From an uncultured Lachnospiraceae bacterium (lineage in GTDB: Bacteria; Bacillota; Clostridia; Lachnospirales; Lachnospiraceae), in the NCBI GenBank assembly GCA_910586955.1, contig CAJUMM010000017.1, positions 1-41,231 of the forward strand: a stretch of DNA of 41,231 bases, in the 5' to 3' direction. Within the stretch, counting starts at the first letter, position 1. Every line of letters starts with the position of its first letter. Below the pieces are notes generated by a model. That model did not search any database, had not been told where the DNA came from, and saw only the letters and a list, made by a program, of their open reading frames with translations. The translations under genes and the position numbers were made by a program. Below, one piece after another: positions 15,031 to 27,000 of the stretch.

Positions 15031-18000
15031 TGAATCACAATATTTTTCACCGCACTGTAGACACTTTCGTCCTCGCCGTCCTGCCTGTTTTTCAACACGT
15101 ACTTCAAACGGAAATAATACTTTAAACCTGGCGTCAAATCTGTAACCGTCAAAGATGTCTGTTTTTCGTCTTCTATTGTCCGGACAATCAGGCCCATTGT
15201 AAAAGAAGCATCTTCTGCGCACTCTAGAACATATCTCTTTGCACCTACTACCCCTTTCCAAGTTACAGAAGCCGTCCGGAAATTACTGGATTCCACCAAT
15301 GTAATCACCGGCACTTCCCGCACCTTTCCCTCCAGGTCAAAGAGATACGCCGTATTATCTACATAATACCATCCCCCTCTGTAAGCCGCCCCGGTAAGGC
15401 TATGGAAATAGTATTTCCCCGCATGTTCCCCGGACTTAATTGTCAGCCACCCGGTTACCTGCTTTCCGTTTCCGTCATAGTAGTAAATATCCCCGCTCTC
15501 CGGATCCGTATAGAAACACCCGTTTACATCGATCGCCCCCGTATCCGGCTTGCTGTAATACCTTGCCGTTCCCACGGTAAAATGTCCTTTCTGCAGGGCT
15601 CCCGTTGCAGAGTCAAAATAGTACTTCCAGGATCCGATTTTGTTAGAACCTTTCAATACTTTATTTTTATAAATACAGTACCAATTTTCCGCCGCTTCCC
15701 TTCCGTCTGAGCCGGGTTCCTCTATGCGGTACCAGACATACCCTGGGATCTCCTCCCCTTCCGGCGTAATTTCCACAGGCTTATCCGCCGGCAGGATTTC
15801 CCTGCCGTCTGTCCCGAAATATTTCCAAATGCGCCCTTCCTCCGGCACGTCAATCAGAAACCATCCCGTCTGCATCACACCGCTGCCATTGAAATAATAA
15901 GCCGCCTTTTTTACCTCTTCACCGCTTTGCAGACTTCCCCTTATGGGAAGCTCTTTCCGATATCCGATCTGCATCGCATCATCTTGGTCCGGATCAAAGT
16001 AATAGACTTTTCCCTCAATCTCTTTCCAACCGGCTGCCCGCTGTCCGTCCGTTCCATAGTAATAAGACTTCCCATTCACCTTCTCCCAGCCGGTCTTTAA
16101 AATCCCCTTGCTGTTAGCATAATAAATCTTGCCGTCAATCACCACGGAACCGTTCTCAATCCGGAAACCCTCCTTGGGATCCAGCACATAGCAGGTGTTC
16201 CCAACCCAGCAAAGGCCTTTGCGCATCTCTCCGCTGATATTGAAATAATAACTTCTTTTTGCTCCATCGCTTTCTGTCAGCGTCAGCCAGCCCGTCTTCA
16301 TGAGACCGTTTTTATCAAAATAATAGGTATCAAATTCTCCGGACTCCGGCTTCTCACTCTGACAGACACCATCTGCGAAATACAGGAATTCCTCCTTTGC
16401 AGCCTTTCCCGTAAGCTCATCCGTATAATAGCGTTTACCGCTGATGCCAAGCCAGCCTGTCTGTAACACACCGTTCTTATCAAAATAGTAGCGGCCGCTG
16501 TCTCCATTGACAGAAATCGTCTGCCAATCCCTGGCAAGCGTTGTTCCGTTCTTAAAATAATACTGGCTTCTGTCGCCAAGTTCTACCCAGTTTCCGTCCC
16601 TGCTTGGGATTACCTGGGCTTCCTCGCCTTCCTTAGTCACTGCATCAAAATAATACCAGCTCCCGTTCACCTTCTGCCAGCCGCTTAAGAGATACTCATA
16701 CTTCCCTGTATAGTAGAGAACCTCCCTGCCATTCCTCTGGACAGAAATCAACTCCAAGGGAGCGTTTTTCTCTAGCATACTTTTTTGCAGCACCTTGGTA
16801 TCCACGTCAAAATAGTAATCCTGCTTTCCGATTCTCACAAAGCCGGATGCCGCCAGGCCGTCGGAAGGATCAAAATAGTAGCGGTTCGTCACCTTGCCCT
16901 TCTCCGCGTCAACTTCTTCCAAATTCTTCCATCCCGTTACCCGCTTTCCATTCCCGTCAAAATAGGAAATCTCTTTTCTGTCACGGACCGTTTCCTCCAG
17001 CTTATAACCGGAACGGTTGATGGCTCCGGTTGCCGGCTCGCTGTAATACCAGGACTTTCCGTCTGTGAAATGGCCCTTTTTCAGCGCCCCGGTTGTACTG
17101 TCGAAATAGTAACGCCAGGTGCCGATATTGTAGAAGCCCTTCAATACCTTGGAATCCTTCTGGATGCAGTACCAGTCGTTATTCACCAGATACCAGCGGT
17201 ATCCGTTGACTTTATCACCCTTCGGGCTTTCATCCCGCTCTTTTTTCGGCTCTAACTCCTTTCCGTCTTTTCCGAAAAATCTCCAGACATTCCTTTTGTT
17301 TTCGCTGAAACGGAACCATCCGGTCTGCAGAACTCCGCTGTTGTTAAAATAGTAGCTGGCCGTATTTGTGCTCACCTGGCTTCCCTGTACAGGCAGTCCG
17401 GTTTGATATCCGGTCTGCATTACTCCTTCTGCATCAAAATAATAGACTTTCCCGTCAATGGTCTTCCATCCGATCACAAGCCGCCCGTCTGTTCCATAGT
17501 AATAAGACTTCCCCCCGGCCTTCTGCCAGCCGGTTTTTAAGGTCCCGTCTCCATTGGCATAATAGCGGACGCCGCCTATCTCCACGGAATCGGAGCTCCG
17601 CTCACCCGTATTGGGATCCAGAACATATCTCTTATTTCCAATCCAACAGATGCCTTTGAGCAAAATTCCGTTGGCATTGCAGTAGTATACATGCTTGACT
17701 TTCGGATTGACAGCGTCTGCCAGGGTAATCCATCCCGTCTTCATCAATCCATTTGCATCAAAGTAATAGGAATTGCAGGTGTTTCCTTCCCGAATTCCTT
17801 CTTCCCGGACGCCATTTACAAAGGTCATAAACCCGCTTATGGCCTTTCCGGTATTCTCATCTGTGTAATAGCGCTTTTTGCCGTCATTGACCCAGCCTTT
17901 TTTCAGAACTCCTTGGCTGTCAAAATAGTAACTTCCTTTCTCTCCGTCTACCGTAATGGTCTGCCAGCCCTTGGCCAGTGTCTTTCCATCCTTAAGCAGA

Positions 18001-21000
18001 TGCCTGGTACCATTTTCCAAAACTATCAAGGTGTTTCGGCCGTCCTGAATTGCGGTGACTTCTCCGCCTTCCTTAGTCGTCGGATCAAAATAATACCATT
18101 CACCTTTTACACTGTACAGGCCGCTTAAGAGATATTCTCCGCCGCCTGTGTAATAAAGCACTTCCCGGCCGCCGGCCTCCGTGATGCGCAGCAGGTCCTC
18201 TGCCGTGGCTTTCTTAAGCTCTCCGCTGTTCCGGTCAAAATAGTAGGCTTGTTTTCCGATCTGTGTCCATCCGCAGGCCGCCTGGCCATTGGAGGGCTCA
18301 AAATAGTATTTGATTTTATTCCCATCCGGGCCTTCGACGGTTTTCCATCCGGTCACACGCTTTCCATTGCCGTCAAAACAGTACCGCACCACGCGGCTGC
18401 TCTCCCCATCCGTCTCTTCCACCAAACGGCCGAAGGGCTCAATTCTCCCGTCACCGGCATCGCTGTAACAGTGGGTTTTCCCATCCAGGAAGTGCCCTCT
18501 CACCAGCGCTCCCGTTATCTTGTCAAGATAGAACCGGTAGCCGCCTGTGAGATTGGTCAGTCCTTTCACCAGCTTCTGATTATTCTGAACGCAGTACCAG
18601 TCGTCCCCGATTTGATACCAGGTATAAGATTGGTCTATGGAATTCTCCTCCTCCGAAGAGGCCCCAGGACGCACCGCAGGCGGCGTAGGACCGGGCGTCC
18701 CCGTGGGCTCTATCTCTTTCCCGTCCGCCCCGAAATATTTCCAGACAACACCTTCCTCCGGCATATTCAACGAAATCCAGCCCTTTTGCATCTCGCCTTT
18801 GCCGTTAAAGTAATAGGTGCCGGCATCCTGGCCGTCTCCAATGATCACAAGCCCTGTCTGCATGGCTCCGGCGCCTTCCGAAGCACCGTTTTCCGTCCCC
18901 TCATCTTCCAGCAAATAGTAAGTAGCTTTCCCGATTTGCTGAAAGCCGGTCTGAAGAACGCCCTTTTCATCAAAATAGTACCTGGCCGAAGTACCGTCCG
19001 GGGCTTTGATGGTCTGCCAGCCTGTCTGGGGTTTTCCGTCCCCGTTCAGATAATACCAATCTGCACCGATTTGCTGTCTTCCGCTGCGGATCTCGCCGCT
19101 CACCGGATCACCGTAGCAGCGGTTGGTTCCTGCCAGGAACCAGCCTTTCTGCAGCTTTCCAGAAGAGGCGTTGAAATAATAGCGCCGCCCTCCAATGCTT
19201 TGATACTTCTTTAATAGGGTCTTATTATTATAGATACAATAAGTGCCTGCACCCTCTCCTTCTGTCACCTGATACCAGACATAGCGGCTGTCCGTTTCTA
19301 TCCGCTGTTCCTCTCCGTCTGCTTTCGACAGATCCTGTACCGTCTGCTCGGCCCCGGTTTCCTCCGACAGATACTTCCACTCATAATCTCCGCCTTTGGT
19401 GAACCGGCTCCATCCGGTTTTTAGTTTCCCGTTTTTATCTGCATAACAAGTTCCCACACCCTGAATCTGGGCCATACCGCTGCCCTCGTCCAGACTGTCT
19501 GAACCCATAACCAGCTGTCCTGCTTCCTTGCCGCTGTCCCGGAAGACATAGCGGTCCTTCCCAATCCAGGAAACTCCCTCCAGCATCACGCCGTTGGCAT
19601 TGAAATAATACCTTGCGGAATCGCCATTCCCGTCCGTAATCGTTTGCCAGCCCATCACGCGCTGTCCGTAACTATCGTAATAGCCTGTTTCCGCCGCTCC
19701 TTCTTCCACAGGGCCAAAGCCTGTATACACCTCACCCGCAAGACGGCCCTCTTCCGTACCCTCATAGGCCCGGTAACGGTTCTGTCCAATGCCAAAGTAT
19801 CCCGTATACAACGCCCCTGTACTACTGTGGAACCAGTAGTTCTTTCCGTCAATATTCTGCCGGTTTTTCAACAAGGAAGTATTATTTTTGAAGCAATAGC
19901 GGGCTCCGTCTGACGTACAGCCCGGTTCCTCAATGATATACCAGTAATAGGTATCCGTTTTTCGGCCGGAGGTCACTGTCCAAATATCTTCTTCCGCATT
20001 TCTTTCTTTTAGACTCCGCTCCACACCGATATGCGTTCCATTTCCATTCCCTTCCGGATCAAAATAGTGGTAATCCGCCTCACCCGGAAGTTTGTGCCAA
20101 CCGGTAAGAAGTACGCCGCTACCATTATAGTAATAGTGGTCACCGTCTGTATCCGTAATATACCCTACAGCCATCTTCCCGTGCTCTGCCGGGTCAAAGT
20201 AATACCAGTTTTTCCCCACCTGCCGGTGTCCCATAAAGGCAAAGCCCTCTGCCGGATCCAGATAATATTTACCTTTCACGCCCTCAAAGGTAATGGTCTG
20301 CCAGCCCGTCAGCATCTGGCCATTGGCATTGAGATAATAGGTATTCCCATCCAGCGCAAGGAATCCCTGATACACCGAATTGTCTTTGGAGCTGTCAAAA
20401 TAATACCGGTTCTTCCCAATGGTAAGCCACTTCTTCTCCTCTGTCCACTGGAAGCCCTGGCTGTCAAAATAGTACCGTTTTTCATTGATAGTCTGCCAGC
20501 CTGTCAGAATCTTCGTTCCGCCCTTGAGATAAGCCCGCTCTGTCCGGTCTTCTCCCAGATCAACTGTCACCCAATAATTCTCATCTATAGTAACCGGGCA
20601 CTCTTTTCCGGTCTCCGGGGCAAAATATTTCCAAACATTCCCTTCTTCCGGCACATCAACCTTCTGCCAGCCTCTCTGCCTTACACCGCTGCTGTTGTAA
20701 TAATACCCATCCAAAACAGCATCACGAACATACCCCACAGCCATCTTCCCATGATCTGCCGGATCAAAATAATACCAGTTTTTCCCGATCTGACAATGCC
20801 CTTTCCATGCCCGGCCGCTGACCGGATCCAGATAGTATTTGCTGCTGACGCCATCTTCCTTTACCGTCAGCCAGCCTTTTTGCATCTGGCCGTTGGCGTT
20901 CAGATAGTAGGTATCTCCCTCCAGCTCCAGGAAGCCCTGGAAGACGGAACCGTCCTCTTTGAAATAGAACTGGTTTTTCCCTACCGTCAGCCATCCCTTA

Positions 21001-24000
21001 TCCTGGGTCCACAGAAGTCCGTTGGCATCAAAGTAATAGCGCTTCCCGCCGATGGTCTGCCAGTTTTTAAGAACCGTAGTTCCGTTATTGATAAAGGAGC
21101 GGGCTGTTTCGGTCTCCGAGATCTGAATGGTCATCCAGTCATCCATAGACTTCCATGTATTCCGTTCTGCTCCCGTTGCCAGGTCAAAGAACCTCCACAC
21201 ATAGTTAAGCCTCTTCCAGCCATACTGGAGAACTCCGCTGTTGTTAAAATAATAGACAGCACCTTGAATCTCCTGCTCCCCTTTCAGCATCTGCCCCAGG
21301 GAGGAGATCCTTTCATCAAAATAGTAAGTGAACTTGCCCAGGGTAATAAATCCGGTCTGCAAAGCCCCTTCCGTATCAAAGTAATACCGCTGGCCCTCAA
21401 TGGTCTGCCAGCCCTTTAACATCTGGCCGTTACCCTTGAAGTAATACATGGTATCACAGTATTTCACAAAACCGGTGCGCATCTTCCCATCCGGACCGAA
21501 GAAATACCAGGTATTCCCGATCTTGGTTCTCTGGGTCTGCATCACTCCGTTGGCGTCAAAATAGTATTTCGCAGAAGTTCCATCTGCGGCCTTGATGGTC
21601 TGCCAGCCGGTGACAGCCTGGCCATTGGCGTTAAAGTAGTAGTATCTCCCGGTTTCCGGGCGTTTCCACCATCCGGTCCGGGGCGTATGATCCTCCAGGA
21701 AACAGTACCACCCTTTGCCAACCTGGAAAAATCCTGTCTGCAGCACATTGGTGGCCGTATCAAAATAGTAGCGGATTCCGCCGATGGTCTGCCAGCCTTT
21801 GGCCAGGGTAGTGCCGTTTACAAAATAATAGGTATCTTCCCGGCCGCCTTCGTGGGCCGTAGCAAAATAATCCCTTTCCACCCGGGCATCCTCATCCTGC
21901 CGATAGTTCTCCCGGCTGAAATAATACCAGAGATTGTCAATCTTCTGCCAGCCCCTTAACAGCACGCCGGAAGAATTGGCATAGTAAGTCTGCCCGGCCT
22001 TTTCCCTTATCCAGCCGTAGCGCAGGGCTCCGTCTTCTCCCAGATAGTAGGCGTTGGATTTGATAACATACCATCCGTCTTCATTCCCGGTCTGTAGCGC
22101 CCCTGTCTTGGGGTCAAAATAGTACCGCCGGCCGTCAATGTTCTGCCAATTCTTTACCAAGCTGGAGTTGTTGCGGAAATAATAGGTCTCCCGGCCTCTC
22201 TCACCGCCGAAATCCAGAGTTATCCAATCGGCTCCTCTCCCGGATTCTGCCTGCTGCACTTCCTTCCAGGTATCCGGATTCTTGGCATCGGAGGTATCAA
22301 AATAGTGCCACCGGCCGTTCAGTTTCTGCCAGCCGCTGACCCGGTATCCCTTTGCGTTGTAACCATAACCCTCCACTAGGGTGTCTTTCTGCATCACGCC
22401 CTTCTCATCAAAACAGTAGACGTAATTTCCGATTTTCAGCGTGGCGGCCTTGTCTTCCGTTCCCGTCACGGCTGCTCCCGTGGCCGGATCCAGATAGTAC
22501 CGTTCTCCGTTTATGGTCTGCCAGCCCTTCAGAAGAGACGCATTGTTGCGGAAACAGTACCTCCCCCCGTCTGCCGTATACCAGTACCAGGTCTCCTCTA
22601 TCTCCGGCCCGGAAGTCTGTTTTTCTTTTCCCCTGGCCGGGCTGGTTTCCTCCATGCTGAAATACCGCCATACATTGTCAATCCTCTGCCAGCCGGTATA
22701 CATCTCATAGCTGCTTCCGAAATAGTACACTCCTCCGTCTATGTTCTGCTCTCCGGCCAGAACTTCCCCCGGATGGCTTTCCAGGATTTCCGTCTCCTCA
22801 AGGCTCTCTGCCTTTTTCCCGTAATAGGTGTTTTTGCCCACCTGGAAAAAGCCCGTCTTAAGGATCCCGTTTCCGTCAAAATAATACCTTCTCCCCTCAA
22901 TGGTCTGCCAGCCCGTAGCAAGCTTCGCACCATTCAGGAAATAGAAAATTTTTGGCTCCGCCCCTTCTCCCTGGGATACTACGGCCCAATAGTTGGTCTG
23001 GATCTTGCCCTCTTCTTCTGCGCCTGTCTCGTGATGGAAAAAGCGCCATTCCCCGTCAATTTTCTGCCAGCCCCTCTGAAGTACACCGGAACCGTTGGCA
23101 TAGTAAGTATTCCCGCCGTCCTCAAAGAGACCGGTCCCCAACACCCCTTCCAGTCCCTGCTCCGTGCAGAAATGGTAGTAGCTGCTGCCGATCTTCCAGG
23201 TTCCTGTATACATGCTCCCCTGGCTGTCGAAATAGTAGCGTTTCCCGTCAATGGTCTGCCAGCCTGTGGCAAGCTTGGTGTTCTTGGTGAAATAGTAAGT
23301 TTCCCCTTCCATCTCATACCAATACCCGCCCTTGGATTCGGAAGCAATCTCCTGTCCGTAGGCGTATTTCTCCAAAGAGGGATCCCCGTTAAAATACCGC
23401 CACCGGTACTCGCCATCCTCCTCCATAACCCGCTGCCAGCCGTACTGGCGCGTGCCGTTGGTGTGGAAGAAGTAATGGCGGCTTTCTCCGGCCTCCTCCA
23501 CTTCCACATAGCCGGTCCGCATCTCTCCCTGTTCATCCAGGTAATAGACATTTTTATCCGCCGGGTTTGGATACCAGCCCGTCCGGGCATACCCCTCCGG
23601 CGTAAAGAAATAGCGCTTTCCATCCACAGTCTGCCAGTTTTTCAGCAGGCTCTTATTGCTGCGGAAATAGTACCTGCGTCCCTCCATGTCCCCTGATCCG
23701 GGCTCCATGGTGACCCAGTATCCCTCCTGCCTGGAAGGTGCCTCCTGGCCAAAAGTCTCCTCATCCTGAGAGAAATAATGCCAGGTTTCTCCAATCTTCT
23801 GCCAGCCTTTTTGAAGCACTCCCGCCTCATTGGCATAATAGGTACATCCGTCCTCCCCAGCCGCAACCAAACCGGTATGGATACCCCAGGTATTTCCTAC
23901 ATAATATCCAAAGAGATACCAGGTTCCGTCTACCTTGGCCGGCCCCTGAACCAGATATCCTTTTTCATTAAAATAGCATTTTCTTCCCTCTACAATCTCC

Positions 24001-27000
24001 CAGCCTACAACCCGCTGTCCGCTGCGGTTTTCAATGTAAACCGCCTGTTCTCTCTGACTGTCCTCCTCATCCGGCACCATCTGCCAGCCATACTCGGACT
24101 GGGAGCTAATCACATAGACGGTCCCGGAAGCTTCTTTGAGTTCAAAGGAAATCCAGTTTCCCTTTTCCCGGTCCGGCTTCGCCGTTCCCCGGAATGTCAG
24201 CTTTCTGCCTTCTCTTTTCCACAGCCTTAGCAGCTCCTGGTCTCCGAAGCGCCCGGCAATTCCCTCCTGCCGGATCGTCAAAACCACCGAAGCGCCCTCC
24301 GGCAGACTCCCTTTTGGCTCTACCTGAATATACGTCCGTTCCCGGAACTCTACCGGCAGATCTTCTTCCTGGGTGGACAAAGCCACATCCAGGGCAAAGG
24401 CTTCGTTTCCGGTTTTCAATCCCTTCAAATTCCAGACATAAGTAACTCCCGCTGTGTCCTCCCGGCGGATATACTCCAGGTTCCAGTTCTTCTGCCCGCA
24501 GAGATTCAAGAGCTCTGCAGGGATACTCTCCGGCTGTTCCTCTCCGGTACATGCAATGCGGATATTTCCCCCCGCATCCTTGGAACCAAGGGCGGCAATC
24601 AAGGCCTCTTCGGAGCCAAAATATTCAACAGTCCCCTTTGTCTCCTCCCCCTTTTCATCCACCCTGTAGCCGTACTCCAAACGCCAGTCACTGCGGGAAG
24701 TCTCCGCCAGATAAGCAGTTCCCGGCTTAAGGCCGTTAATATCATACAGATTCAGGATGTGAAGTTCTCCGAACTCACTTTCTTCTGCCGGAATATGCTC
24801 ATATTCCCCCTGGCCTGCCAATTCTCTTTCCCCATCCGCTTCTGCATAATAATAGATGGTTCTTGGTCCCTGGGCCTCTGCTTCCTGGTAAGAAGCCAGC
24901 CCCGGTTCCCCATAGGAAACCCACACCTGCTCCGCCGGGAAATCCGTATCCGAAAGAGACAGGCTCCAGACGCCTCCCGTCTTCGCCGCCGTCACCGTCC
25001 CGTCATAATCCCGCCGGGCTGTATAGAGCTCTTTTAGATGCCACTGGGTGAGTTTTCCGCTTCCGCTCTCCAGGAAGCCGAACTCCAGCTGGCCGTCATA
25101 TTTCAGCAGGGAACCCGCCTGATTGATAACAGCCTGGCTCAGCTTCTTCTCAAGACTTCCATATTCATCCGTATAAAGGATAGAAATTCCGTCAAAAGGA
25201 GCATCCCCCGCATTTTTCCGAAGCATTTCCAAGATCTGTTCTTCTGAGAGCTTTTCACCAATATCCTTTTCACGAAGCAGCAGCCGTTTTCCATTCTCAT
25301 CCTCATAGATGATGCCGCTGCTGACATCCTCAACGCTTTCCGACTTATGGTTTTTCACATATGCCCTTCCACTTTCTTGGTTGGCATAAACCACATAGAT
25401 CATCCCATCAAAAGAATAAATTGCAAGACCATCAAGAGATGCTCTATCTACACTGTTGCCCAAACGGGTCCAGCTCTCATCCTTAAGATATTTTACCTCC
25501 GTAACCCGAAGCTGTTCTCCGGATAAATAGGCTATATAAGGATCATTTCCTATAAAGCACAAATCCATTTCCGGAATACTGGTGTCTGCAAAATGATTGC
25601 TTCCCACCTGCTGCCAGCCAGTATTCTTCCGAAGATCGTATGAATAAAGGTAAGAAGCTTTTTCTCCTCCTTCCTGGCCGCTTCCACTCTTCACCAAGTA
25701 TACTTTTCCGTTCCGAATCCGGATAATCCCACTATCTGCCGTAAAATCCTGATGCCCTACATCACTCCAGGTTTTTGCTTCACCATTGTATTGCTTTACA
25801 AAAATGCCATTGCCTTTGAAAGCCTCTTTGTACAAAACAATAACGGTCCCATTCTCCGCTGTAATAGAAGGATTGCAGGCATAACCATCACTTATGCACA
25901 CCTGGCTTCCAAACTCTTCCATTCCAGCTTCCTCTGTATAGCCCGCGGCATACACCTTGGTTCCGTCTGTATTCACATAGGCCAAATAGACTCCCCTGCT
26001 GTCGGAAGCCAGAGCAACCTCATTTGCCTCATGTGCGGAAGTATATAGATTCTTCCAGGAAGAGCCATTCCACTGGGCCAGTTTTACTTTTTGATTCTCT
26101 ACATAAACAGTATAAATTTTTCCGTCATAATAGGTCAATTTGTGAAAATACCCGGCCAATTCCCCTCCAAGCCTGGTAAATGCACCATCTTTACAGCGGT
26201 ATAAATAATTCCTGTTTCCCTTTCTTAAAATAGAATAAATGTTACCGTCCTTATCCATGCAGGATGCAGATCCATTTGTCCCTGCACCCTCCTCTTCACT
26301 TGCTACAATATTCCAAAGAGCGCCTTCTTCCTGTTTGTAAAATGTGATATCAAAGGTAATCTGATCTCCGGCCGCACTTCCCACATTGCTGATAACAATT
26401 CCGCTGTTAGTTCCGTCCGAATAAGTGATGGCTCCTTCGGAAAGGGAATCTTCAAAATTGCTGCTTCCATAGCGGGTCCTTCCAGTCTCCGCAGACAAAT
26501 GAGCTTGCTGGTAATTATTTCCCGCCGCCAGCTCCCGTCCATCACTTCCGTAACTGTCTCCTGGACGGAACAGGTAAATGTGATCCCGGTCTCCCACATA
26601 ATTGGTATCCCTGGTGGTGTCAACCCGATATACCAGCAGGCCGGACCCGGGAATTCCGGCATCGTATTCCTCACTTCCTACAGCCCTGCTTCCCTCTTTC
26701 CTATATTCCACTACAAAAAACTCCGTATCCGAGTAATCTGTTTTCAGAATCAAGGCCTGCTGATCCTTTGTCTCCTCTGTAGCTGTCGTGGCCGCATAGA
26801 GTGATAATCCTTCCCTGGATTCCGTCAGAGATGGAATTTCAAACCACCCCGTATAAGCGGAACGCAAATATGCCAATGGGTACTGTACCCGGTAGCTGGC
26901 GGATGCCATAATATCCCAAGTTCCCACCGGCCTTCCTTCGCCCATCCGGTATAAATCCGGATATCCAAGGGTATGCAGAAATTCGTGAATAATCACTCCG

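Noticed and set aside
16785..21419. Long plus-strand open frames opposite the giant gene (for example 20031-21419, 18249-19214)
   Set aside because: Their translations are low-complexity shadows of the repeat codons, rich in Ile-Lys-Ile-Ile patterns, with no ribosome-binding sites and no recognisable domain.
15331..24015. Regularly spaced near-identical DNA stretches resembling a CRISPR or satellite array
   Set aside because: They lie in one open reading frame, encode the repeated Trp-Gln-Thr-Ile / Tyr-Tyr-Phe units and vary in spacing and sequence as protein repeats do. There are no unique spacers of constant length.
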